Positions 17,825 to 26,125 of a stretch of DNA of 64,000 nucleotides are shown one piece after another (position 1 is the stretch's first letter; each line of letters opens with the position of its first letter). Below the pieces are notes generated by a model. It was not told the DNA's origin and searched no databases. It worked only from the letters and a program-made list of their open reading frames with translations. Position numbers and translations under genes: made by a program. The DNA lies in NCBI GenBank assembly GCA_018267195.1, contig JAFDYY010000006.1:1-64000 (forward strand), read 5' to 3'. The stretch is from Bacteroidota bacterium (lineage in GTDB: Bacteria; Bacteroidota; Bacteroidia; Cytophagales; Cyclobacteriaceae).

Positions 17825-20800
17825 TTATTTGATGACAATAATTTTTCCGCTTAACGATTGGGAAGTGTCTCCTTGTTCCACTTTCATACGGTAAACATAC
17901 ATGCCGCTATTAGCTTCTGAGCTATTCCATACGGTGGTATAAAACCCTGAGTTTAATGAATTATTGACCAGCGAGGTAACGCGGTTGCCCATTAGATCAT
18001 AAACCTCAATAGTTACAAAAAATGGATTGGGGCTTTCCGGCAAGTTAAAAGGGATAGTCGTTTCTTTGGCAACCGGGTTGGGATATGCCTGCCCGAGAAA
18101 TATAGCTTGTGGTTTTAGTTTGTCTCGAACATCCGACCCATAATAAACTCTGAATTCTTTAGATTGTTGAGGGCTAAAAGAATAAGAATGTTGAGAGGTC
18201 ATGTTTATTGGATATTGCCGGGAAACGTCTAACAGGTATATATCCTCTGTGGTATTTATCTTTTGACTATCCCAGGTTAGGGTGGTTAATTGATCATTAT
18301 CTGAATTTACATGAAATGTCCAGGTGTATCCATTTTGATTGGGAATGATATCTCTGGAGAAATTCTTCATAAAATGTTCAGGATGAGGAAACTCTATTTT
18401 AAAAATACCCATAGGGTTTGGTGGAGCCAGGTCATCGTGGTCATCATATGAAAAGCTGGCATTCTCGGCCATACCCACTCCACCAAAATTAAACTCTCGC
18501 TCACCTTGCCTCATTTGTATGGGCACTACCCAGTCGGTAGAGTTGCGTGTTGAAATACTACGTTCGTTTTTTACGATGCCGGTAGTAGTGAGTTTAAGTT
18601 TTACGGGTATTGTTGTAGCATTTTGAGAGAAAACAAATCCCCCAGAAAAAGGCTGAATAAGGCTGCTTCCGCCAGTAGTGTTGTCTTTATAGTTGCCATT
18701 CTGAAAAAGCTTGATGGCTCCTACCCCAGTTTGGCCGGAACGAGAATCTTCCCAATCAATAACGGTTGTGTACGGGTTGCCAATTAAATTATACCCGGCA
18801 GACAGGCTAAGTTGAAATAGATTATTTTGATTGTAATTAGGCGAGGTGGCTCCCTGAAAGGCTAGATTTTGACCAGACCGACTAATCACAAAGTAGCCAT
18901 TGCCCCGAACAACACTATTAAAATCGTTAGGGTAATACAGCCATGCTTGTGGGTTGTCTTTGTAGCTTAGCATGCGCCACTTGGTGTTGTCGGCCGGACC
19001 AAAGTCATTAAATATATTGGCGATACTGTTAGAGGTGAGCTCTAATGGAACAGAAATAATTTTATAATCTGATGCCTGCGAGCCGGCTGCTACACCTACT
19101 ACGGCAGCAGCTGTGCCATCAAAAATGAGGCGGGTAGTATAAGTACCCGAAGCTGGGCTTGATGATGTGTTGTTAGAGGGGTCTTTGGCAGTGAAATAAT
19201 ATTCAATACCCATATCATCAAACATGGAGGATTGAAGGGGAAAAGAAAATGTATTTGACGTACCTGGCGTGCCGCTTAGTGTTTGATACTGCGTAGCAGT
19301 AATTTTCCGATAGTTCATTACAACTGAAGTTACCGATATATTATCGGTGGCGGTTAGTGAAAATGAAGATGAACTTAACCCTGCTTTTGCGAGGGTGGGC
19401 ACAGGAGTAAAAGTTATAGCCGGTGGACTACTATCTATAGTAGTAAACTGCCAATTTGCGAGAGGCATTGCCAACGAAGAATTTCCGTAGATATCGATAA
19501 ATGCACCAGCATCAATTGAAACCGAATAACTAACCAGAGGATTAAGTGCTACAGGTAGATTATAGGTGTAGGTATTACCCGATACAGAACCGCTTGTTGC
19601 AGCTATTGAAAATACTGGAGTGCTGGTATTAGAAGATAGATAAACATTAATGTTCTTTCCGGCTACCGCTGTCGTTAATGTCGGGGTATTAGTCGTAAAC
19701 GACAAGGTTGTGTTGATAGATACTCCTTGGGCTCCATTGGCCGGACTAAAATTGCTGAAGGTAGGGCCTGTTAATACTTCAGGGATTGTAATAATCTGGT
19801 TGATACCCGGGTTGGTGAGAGTTTGTACTCCCCCGTTAGGCCATTTTACTTGTATAGTACTTATGGTTGATGCTGAGCCAAGACCAAAATGCTGAATTAA
19901 ACTACTCATACTTCCATAACCGGTACAGGACGATATTTCGCGGATTTGAGTTCGGGTCGGAGAAAGGGTGGTTACAATAATACGTGCACCTATGGCAGCA
20001 GTATTAGAAATAATTCCTTTTAATTTTACTTCTACCCAATTACGAGAAGAAGAAGCTACTAAGGTATTCCGAAAAAGATAAGGTGGCACTGATACAGAGC
20101 CTGCTATGCGGCCTGTGGAGATATCCAAAAAACCATTTTGGTCATAATCTACAAAAGAACCGCCAATATTTGATACTATAGGCAAAGTAAATAATTCTTG
20201 CCCCGCAGATGTTTTTGTAAAATTGCCTGCACCATCATTTATGAAGATGGAGTTACCATTGCCATTGATGGCAATTAAGTCTAAACTGCCATCATTATTA
20301 ATGTCGCCAAAAGCACTACCATACGTTTGAGTGCCGGTTTCAGCCACAGCGCTGCCGCTAAGAGAAGTAAATGTACCGTTGCCGTTATTTTTATAGAGGC
20401 GGTCGGCTACACTTAAAGTTTGGCTGCCAATATAGACATCTAAATACCCATCGTTGTTTATATCGCCCCAGCTGGCCGTTCGGGAATTCACAAAAATATC
20501 GCTATCAAAAATAGTTCCGGTTACTTGAGTAAAAGTGCCATCTCCATTGTTTTTATAAAGTCTGTTGGGGATGGTGGGGGGAGATCCATTTTTTGATAAA
20601 ACCAAAAGATCCTGCCATCCATCGTTATTGAAATCAGCCCACGAAGACATAATCCCCATAACCGTATTGGTGGTTATTGTGCCGGCATTATTAACTACAT
20701 TAAACGTAATGGTTGATCCTGCTGAAGCATTGGCTAGTAATGTGGGAGGCAATGGAGATTGATCCTGTGTTTGTTGGCTTATAACCATATCAACCAACCC

Positions 20801-23800
20801 GTCTTTGTTATAATCAGCCATAGCCGCACTCCTAAATGCATTGGATGTTGCCGTGCCGGGTATAAGCTGTTTGGTAAAAGACCAATTTCCTTCGTTTATT
20901 AATAAAAGATCAGCATAAGCTCCAGAAGAACTTCGGGCTAAATACACATCTAATTTTCCATCGTTATTTACATCTGCTACATAAGCTCCACGATAGGTAG
21001 CAATATTTTCATTTTGTAAAACAGCAATACTTCTTCTGTTAAACTGACCGCTGCCCACATTTTCATAAAACGAGGGTACGGAATTTTGGCTGGCCTGATT
21101 AGAAAACGCTGGCGAAATGTAGTCTTCGTCTCCATCTCCATCCAGATCGGCCCACGACACTCCTTGCTGGTAATCGGTGTTTGTAGCAAAGTTATTTAAC
21201 ACGGGAGAAAATAAAGTAGAGTTGGGAAGAGTAACAGCAGACTGAGTAGAGGCAGCAGCACTACCTGCCGAGTTTTTGGCCGTAATTCGGTAGTAGTAGG
21301 TGGTGCCAGAAGAAAGCCCGGCATCTATATATTGGGTTGTTGGGTAGTTAACAGTTGCAAGGGGTGGACCGCTGAAAGTATTACTGGTAGTAGATCGCTC
21401 AATAATATATTGCGTTGCAAAAGGCACTGTGGTCCATAATAAAACTGATTGAGAAGATGAAAAAGCATAAGCATTAATTGCTGCCGAGCCGGGTATCGGG
21501 TCGGTGGCATTGAGTGTAAGAGTGGTAGTACCTTGAAATAAAGTGTAATAATTGGGATCTGGTTGCCATTTTAATACTAATGTTTTAGATGTACTGTTCC
21601 ATGTTCCGTTGCCATTAGCATCGTCATTGCCGTTAGGATCCCCTTGAAAATAAGTCTGGCCTTGTGTTTCTGTTAAATTAGCTGCTCCAAGAGAAGGATG
21701 GATAGCCGGAGGCACAATCCCAAGATCATATTTAGAAATGGTAAATTGGTTAATGGTGTTGGGTATTTTTACTATTGAAATCGTAGCGGAGGTAAATGGC
21801 CCGGCTCCGGAGGCAGTGCTGCCCGGGTCAGCAGTTACAACGGCTGTCCAACTACGGTTGTCGGGGATGGTGCTGCTTCGGTTTCCGGCTAATGCAGTTC
21901 CTGATATTTCGTTGCTATAAGCCGAGTTGCCGGCAGCATTAATTGCATATGCCCGATAGTAGTAGGTAACAGTTGAGTCAGCTGAAGTATTATATACTAC
22001 TACTATATTTTGAGGAGAATTGGGAGCGTAACCAAGACGCGTCTGGTTAGTAGTATTGTAACTGGTATTGTTGCCAACAGACCACTGTATATAAATATCT
22101 TGAGCAGTATTGATTTCCGGGTAGTTCATTTTTAAATCAATACTTTGTATACTTTTAGAAAGCAATACAAGGCTGGTGGGAGCAACTGGTGGAATAATGG
22201 GGGTTGAGCTTTTTTGTACCACGGAGTAAGCTGTTGCAGCATATGCCGTTTGGTCAGGGGCAAACTTCACGTCTGATAGCTGGACAGGAGCCGGGTCAGT
22301 AAGTGACCGGTTTTGCCAGGAAGCTCCTCCATCAAGCGTGCCCTGAACTCCTCCAACACTGAATTGTACAATAATATTGTTGTCATCATAAAAATAAATG
22401 GAACGTACAATGCCTTGTCCGGTCGGTAGAGTAATGGTCGTCCAGGTGTTACCCCCGTTGGTTGATTTATATAGCTTAGTAACATTATCAGTAAGAAAAA
22501 TAGAGTTAGACGCTGTAACATTCAACGTATTAACCCCAGACCCCGGGTAAGCGCTTACCTTATTAGCCGTTGTTGTGCTGGAATTAATTTTCCATAATTC
22601 GGTAGTTGATGTTGTATTGTTGTAATACGATAAATAAATATTTCCTGCAGTATCTATAACTAAAGAACTAATAGTTCCAGAGGGTAATCCTGAAATGCTC
22701 TGAGGGCTCCAACTTACCCCTTGGTTTGTACTTAAATAGATTGTGTTGCCAACAAAGTAATAGAGCTTATTTCCATCGCCCGTATATAGGCCATTAACAA
22801 CAGAAGTGCTGCTTTGAAGGGTCCAAGTATTGCCATCGTTGGCTGAACGGACTGTTCCATTGTATCCGTACCCTAAAATAGAACCATCGGCTAACTTTAC
22901 AAACCCTGTTAACGGTACATTGGCCGTGCCACTTGGAAATAGTAGATTCCAGGTAATGCCGCCATCAATAGAAAGATTATACCCCAAATTTCCAGAAGAT
23001 TGAAATAATCTTCCCGAAGAAGAAATGAATAATTTAGATTGCCCAGGAGTATAACCCTTCATACCATTAGAGTTAACGTTCCACGTGTTTCCACCATCGA
23101 TTGATTTATCTACCCCTGTGCCGGTTCGCCCGATATACCAAGCGGTAAGATTTTTAAAAAATGCACAATTCAGAAAATTGGCATTTGAAGATGAATAATT
23201 TGTTCCTGACGACCAGGTGGGGCTTGCCCCGGCAGGGTTTGTGCAGGGGTATATCTTGGTAGAATTTTGGTTTACCAGATATAGATTTCCCAAAAGATCG
23301 GTAGTGATAATACCTCCAAAATATACATCTGAAATGCTGCCTTTAATGGAAGACCACGAACCGCCATTATTAGTAGAACGGTAGGGCGCATCAGAACCTA
23401 ATACATACAAGTTATTACTTCCATCTACCGTTATAGAACTACAGGAAAGAGTGTTGCTAATTCCTGACCCAATAGCATTAAAACTAATGCCATTGTCTGT
23501 TGAAACCTGAACGGAATTAGTAGCTGTGCCTACAATTAACCGATTATTTCCGTCCACGGCAATGTCGGTAATGTAGCTTGAAAAAGTCTTGGGTATTGCC
23601 GAAAAACTTACCCCGTTATTGGTAGACCGATACAGTTGGTTGCTGAAAGAAGGCAATATGTATATCGTTCCGTTAGGAGCTACTTTTATTTTTTTTAATG
23701 AGTAGGGTAATCCTGTGCCTGCCAGCGAAGTCCAGGAAATGCCATCTGCGGAGGAGTATAGCCCTGAAACTGGGGGAGAGTAAGACGCTTGCATAGCGTA

Positions 23801-24076
23801 AATCATTCCGGTAGAAGAAACCTCCACATCGATAAAAGACTGAGGATAGTTATTATTCGCAATAACGGACAATCGGTTCCAATTCGTACCATCTGCCGAA
23901 CTGAATACCCCCCCATTGGTAGCTGCAAAAAAAACGTTGCCAGAATTTATGGCAAGATCATTCACAGTAGATCCATAGGGGCCGCTGGTAGCCTGCCACG
24001 ACCAGTTTGAAGTTTGTGCTAAAATTTTTGTGCCTATTAAAACAAGAAAGGCTAATGATAAGTAGTATTTATTCAT
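17825..24076 (-). CDS. Giant T9SS-secreted surface protein (BNR, Fn3, FG-GAP, UnbV, Big_5, CTD)
   Basis: A protein of 2083 residues with a signal peptide (MNKYYLSLAFLVLIGTKILAQ). In order: sortilin/BNR-like propeller repeats (~25-620, many SxDxGxTW motifs such as SIDGGNTWNV, STNGGNTWTT), fibronectin-type III-like domains (~630-1000), an FG-GAP/VCBS propeller with calcium-type loops (WADLDGDGDEDYI, DVNNDGKLDVYLA, DINNDGYLDVYIG, ~1000-1390), an ASPIC/UnbV domain (RNWVEVKLKG, VKWPNGGVQTL), a Big_5 Ig-like domain (FSPANGAQGVSINTTLSF), and a C-terminal T9SS sorting domain (QAYPNPVAKETTIPFNLP ... GMYVYRMKVEQG). It should be exported by the Por system and anchored to or shed from the surface. It lies between a small exported protein and the caspase gene (10-bp gap). 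Adhesion or sensing is likely; the ligand is unknown. Confidence 0.88.
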   Translation of the reverse strand: MNKYYLSLAFLVLIGTKILAQTSNWSWQATSGPYGSTVNDLAINSGNVFFAATNGGVFSSADGTNWNRLSVIANNNYPQSFIDVEVSSTGMIYAMQASYSPPVSGLYSSADGISWTSLAGTGLPYSLKKIKVAPNGTIYILPSFSNQLYRSTNNGVSFSAIPKTFSSYITDIAVDGNNRLIVGTATNSVQVSTDNGISFNAIGSGISNTLSCSSITVDGSNNLYVLGSDAPYRSTNNGGSWSSIKGSISDVYFGGIITTDLLGNLYLVNQNSTKIYPCTNPAGASPTWSSGTNYSSSNANFLNCAFFKNLTAWYIGRTGTGVDKSIDGGNTWNVNSNGMKGYTPGQSKLFISSSGRLFQSSGNLGYNLSIDGGITWNLLFPSGTANVPLTGFVKLADGSILGYGYNGTVRSANDGNTWTLQSSTSVVNGLYTGDGNKLYYFVGNTIYLSTNQGVSWSPQSISGLPSGTISSLVIDTAGNIYLSYYNNTTSTTELWKINSSTTTANKVSAYPGSGVNTLNVTASNSIFLTDNVTKLYKSTNGGNTWTTITLPTGQGIVRSIYFYDDNNIIVQFSVGGVQGTLDGGASWQNRSLTDPAPVQLSDVKFAPDQTAYAATAYSVVQKSSTPIIPPVAPTSLVLLSKSIQSIDLKMNYPEINTAQDIYIQWSVGNNTSYNTTNQTRLGYAPNSPQNIVVVYNTSADSTVTYYYRAYAINAAGNSAYSNEISGTALAGNRSSTIPDNRSWTAVVTADPGSTASGAGPFTSATISIVKIPNTINQFTISKYDLGIVPPAIHPSLGAANLTETQGQTYFQGDPNGNDDANGNGTWNSTSKTLVLKWQPDPNYYTLFQGTTTLTLNATDPIPGSAAINAYAFSSSQSVLLWTTVPFATQYIIERSTTSNTFSGPPLATVNYPTTQYIDAGLSSGTTYYYRITAKNSAGSAAASTQSAVTLPNSTLFSPVLNNFATNTDYQQGVSWADLDGDGDEDYISPAFSNQASQNSVPSFYENVGSGQFNRRSIAVLQNENIATYRGAYVADVNNDGKLDVYLARSSSGAYADLLLINEGNWSFTKQLIPGTATSNAFRSAAMADYNKDGLVDMVISQQTQDQSPLPPTLLANASAGSTITFNVVNNAGTITTNTVMGIMSSWADFNNDGWQDLLVLSKNGSPPTIPNRLYKNNGDGTFTQVTGTIFDSDIFVNSRTASWGDINNDGYLDVYIGSQTLSVADRLYKNNGNGTFTSLSGSAVAETGTQTYGSAFGDINNDGSLDLIAINGNGNSIFINDGAGNFTKTSAGQELFTLPIVSNIGGSFVDYDQNGFLDISTGRIAGSVSVPPYLFRNTLVASSSRNWVEVKLKGIISNTAAIGARIIVTTLSPTRTQIREISSCTGYGSMSSLIQHFGLGSASTISTIQVKWPNGGVQTLTNPGINQIITIPEVLTGPTFSNFSPANGAQGVSINTTLSFTTNTPTLTTAVAGKNINVYLSSNTSTPVFSIAATSGSVSGNTYTYNLPVALNPLVSYSVSIDAGAFIDIYGNSSLAMPLANWQFTTIDSSPPAITFTPVPTLAKAGLSSSSFSLTATDNISVTSVVMNYRKITATQYQTLSGTPGTSNTFSFPLQSSMFDDMGIEYYFTAKDPSNNTSSSPASGTYTTRLIFDGTAAAVVGVAAGSQASDYKIISVPLELTSNSIANIFNDFGPADNTKWRMLSYKDNPQAWLYYPNDFNSVVRGNGYFVISRSGQNLAFQGATSPNYNQNNLFQLSLSAGYNLIGNPYTTVIDWEDSRSGQTGVGAIKLFQNGNYKDNTTGGSSLIQPFSGGFVFSQNATTIPVKLKLTTTGIVKNERSISTRNSTDWVVPIQMRQGEREFNFGGVGMAENASFSYDDHDDLAPPNPMGIFKIEFPHPEHFMKNFSRDIIPNQNGYTWTFHVNSDNDQLTTLTWDSQKINTTEDIYLLDVSRQYPINMTSQHSYSFSPQQSKEFRVYYGSDVRDKLKPQAIFLGQAYPNPVAKETTIPFNLPESPNPFFVTIEVYDLMGNRVTSLVNNSLNSGFYTTVWNSSEANSGMYVYRMKVEQGDTSQSLSGKIIVIK

Positions 24077-24089
24077 ATGTAATCAGGTT

Positions 24090-24836
24090 CTAGTTGTGGG
24101 GAAATCCAGGTACCGGTAAATCTGAGTTGGCCGAAGCGCCCCCTCCAGATTCTTTTTTGTTACCACCAAGCAGGGTTACTATACCTCCGCCTATTGCCAG
24201 CGGAACAATCGCCTTTACTAAGGCGGGAACTTTACGCACGATCTTAAAGTAGGGTGTATAAATAACTTCCTCAGCATTACGGGTATCGGAAATTTTCAAT
24301 CGGTAATCGTCATCGGCTTTAGAATCGGCTGGGATAAAGAGAGTAAAAGCCCCATTATTAGGTTGTTGCATACTTCCTTGTATGCGGGTGTTGCCTTTGT
24401 ATAGCTCTATATTAATAGGGTTGCTATTGCCTACTTTCCACAATAAATCATAACTTTTACCTCTTTTGTATTTTGCCGCTGTAGTAGTAAAACTTTGCAA
24501 TTTTATAAAGGGCACAAATACTTTGCCTCTCACCTCAAGTGCAAGCTTTCCCTTGTACCCGCCCCATTCGTTGCGAATGGCCCAGATCATTTTTTTATTG
24601 GTTCCAGGCTTTATTTCAGCTCCTACATCGCCTGTAACTTTCTTTAGGGGAGCAGAGAAATTATCATTCGATGCATAAAGATTAAGTAAAAACTCGCTGG
24701 ATGAGTTGGAATACTCTAAATCATAGTTAACAATAATATTATCGCCAGATAGCTCGACACTTTTAATGGTTACAGTTTGGGCTTGGCTATAAAATGAGAG
24801 AAATAAAAAGATGCAAACGAGAGTAAATGCTTTCAT
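24090..24836 (-). CDS. Small exported beta-domain protein, first gene of caspase/T9SS set
   Basis: A 248-residue protein with a signal peptide (MKAFTLVCIFLFLSFYSQAQ). The first ~110 residues resemble a beta domain seen at the N-terminus of many exported Bacteroidota proteins (NIIVNYDLEYSNS, LNLYASNDNFSAPLKKVTGDVG, KPGTNKKMIWAIRNEWGG). A second beta domain (~115-200) resembles the Ig-like folds of surface proteins. Near the end is one hydrophobic, glycine-rich segment (LVKAIVPLAIGGGIVTLLGG) that could span a membrane, followed by a short polar tail. It precedes the giant T9SS gene by 13 bp. Function unknown; an accessory or anchor role is inference from position. Confidence 0.75.
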   Translation of the reverse strand: MKAFTLVCIFLFLSFYSQAQTVTIKSVELSGDNIIVNYDLEYSNSSSEFLLNLYASNDNFSAPLKKVTGDVGAEIKPGTNKKMIWAIRNEWGGYKGKLALEVRGKVFVPFIKLQSFTTTAAKYKRGKSYDLLWKVGNSNPINIELYKGNTRIQGSMQQPNNGAFTLFIPADSKADDDYRLKISDTRNAEEVIYTPYFKIVRKVPALVKAIVPLAIGGGIVTLLGGNKKESGGGASANSDLPVPGFPHN

Positions 24837-24927
24837 ACGTAAGGAATTTTTAATAATTAAAATTAGTTAAAACTCCTCTTTAATACGAATTATTTTAATG
24901 ATTAATTAATATCAAATTTAGATGATA

Positions 24928-25914
24928 TTAAACAGACATGCTCTGAAGCACAGCCAGCGAGCAGGTTGTGTGCGAATTGAGCTGGTTTATTTTTTGTTTG
25001 CGGAAAAAACCACACACCAGATTCTCTTCCTCCTCTAATTTTTCGGAAGGGCTGATTGGCAGTTCTTTTTCTTCAAAGGCGGGAAACGAAAATCCTTTTT
25101 TTTGTTTGATGAGCACATTGCGCAAGCCAATGGCCAGTTTGCTCTTTACCGTAATGGTGTTAGAGATGCCAAAGATTACTTCTGGGTTGGTTTCATTGCC
25201 CACATTAAAAATGTGGTTTTCCTTGTCGTTGAAAAATTGATTTTCCAGGTGGATGTATAAAATGCCTTCGCGCAATTCTACCAAGGCGCTTTTATAGAGA
25301 TGCCCTTCGGTAATGGTTTGCACCGTTATTTGGTCGTTACTGTCTTTTTCGATGGTGAAAGGTGCTTTGATGAGATGGTTGCTGCCATCTGATTTTTGAT
25401 AGTATAAATAGTAGTTACCCAAAAAATAATTGAGCAGCACGTCATTTTTTGCCGACTTACGTCCGGCCTTCGGAGCGGCTACCGCAGGAAACCCCAGTTT
25501 GGGCGATCGCCAGGCATCCCACTCGGCCAAGTCCACGCCCAAAAAAACCAACAGCACGTTTAATTTCGTTGCTTTGGCCTTGCCTCCATTCCAATAGCTG
25601 TGCAAGGTTTTTCCACTCACCCAATGAAAAGGCCGCTTCATGGTAGCAATAAAATGCACCAGCGCCTCTTCATCTTTTAGGTGTTTCTCAAAAAGAAAAT
25701 TTTGCAATTGGTCTTCGCCCATGATCATACGCTCGGTAACTAAAAAGGGAGCCGCAGAAATTTTTCCCGATACGGTTTTATTGATTGCGTGGGCAATGAG
25801 TTCAAACGTAGTGCGGTTAAATTTTTTCCAGTTTGGTTCGATGCCATGGTCGCTCAGCACGTCCACCAACAGGGGGGTGGTTTCAAGAGCCGATTTTATT
25901 TTGGAAGAGATCAC
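24928..25914 (-). CDS. Probable transcriptional regulator divergent from the SusCD operon
   Basis: A protein of ~328 residues I cannot name. GTG at 25914 is preferred, since upstream TTG starts (25920, 25962) would run the gene into two palindromes. Near residues 95-130 the pattern GKTLHSYWNGGKAKATKLNVLLVFLGVDLAEWDAW resembles a helix-turn-helix-like segment found in many uncharacterised Bacteroidota proteins (TLxRxxG...TLxxLAxFLGYxxW). The C-terminal ~180 residues look beta-rich (NYFLGNYYLYYQKSDGSNHL, LREGILYIHLENQFF) and could bind a ligand. Position, divergent from susC with operator-like palindromes between, supports a regulator, but DNA binding is inference. Confidence 0.6.
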   Translation of the reverse strand: MISSKIKSALETTPLLVDVLSDHGIEPNWKKFNRTTFELIAHAINKTVSGKISAAPFLVTERMIMGEDQLQNFLFEKHLKDEEALVHFIATMKRPFHWVSGKTLHSYWNGGKAKATKLNVLLVFLGVDLAEWDAWRSPKLGFPAVAAPKAGRKSAKNDVLLNYFLGNYYLYYQKSDGSNHLIKAPFTIEKDSNDQITVQTITEGHLYKSALVELREGILYIHLENQFFNDKENHIFNVGNETNPEVIFGISNTITVKSKLAIGLRNVLIKQKKGFSFPAFEEKELPISPSEKLEEEENLVCGFFRKQKINQLNSHTTCSLAVLQSMSV

Positions 25915-25940
25915 ATTCAAACATACAAAATTTGACGAAG

Positions 25941-25955
25941 ATTTGACCGTCAAAT
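25941..25955. promoter_or_regulatory. Operator-like palindrome 1
   Basis: ATTTGAC-C-GTCAAAT is a perfect 7+1+7 palindrome in the susC/regulator gap. A further TTTGAC half-site lies just beside it at 25931-25936. Confidence 0.55.
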
Positions 25956-25957
25956 AA

Positions 25958-25972
25958 CACAATCGGATTGTG
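25958..25972. promoter_or_regulatory. Operator-like palindrome 2
   Basis: CACAATC-G-GATTGTG is a second perfect 7+1+7 palindrome, two bases from the first. A TATAAT-like stretch (GGTATAATAATTTG) follows at about 25975-25988, in the plus orientation toward susC. Confidence 0.55.
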
Positions 25973-26125
25973 CCGGTATAATAATTTGTTTGTCAGTCTA
26001 TTAAAAATAAAAAGAATGTTGTGTGCGCGATTTTTCTCCTGAATTTGACCGAACTACCATTGCAATACAAAATTTTATCCAACGCTCATTTTACCAAATC
26101 GCATTTTATATTAACCTATTTCTGC

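Noticed and set aside
17825-24076. DNA tandem repeats in the giant gene
   Set aside because: The repeats are at protein level (propeller blades) and diverged in DNA; no exact tandem units were seen.
26021-26125. An extended N-terminus for SusC
   Set aside because: The added 35 residues precede a classic signal peptide and overlap likely promoter DNA.
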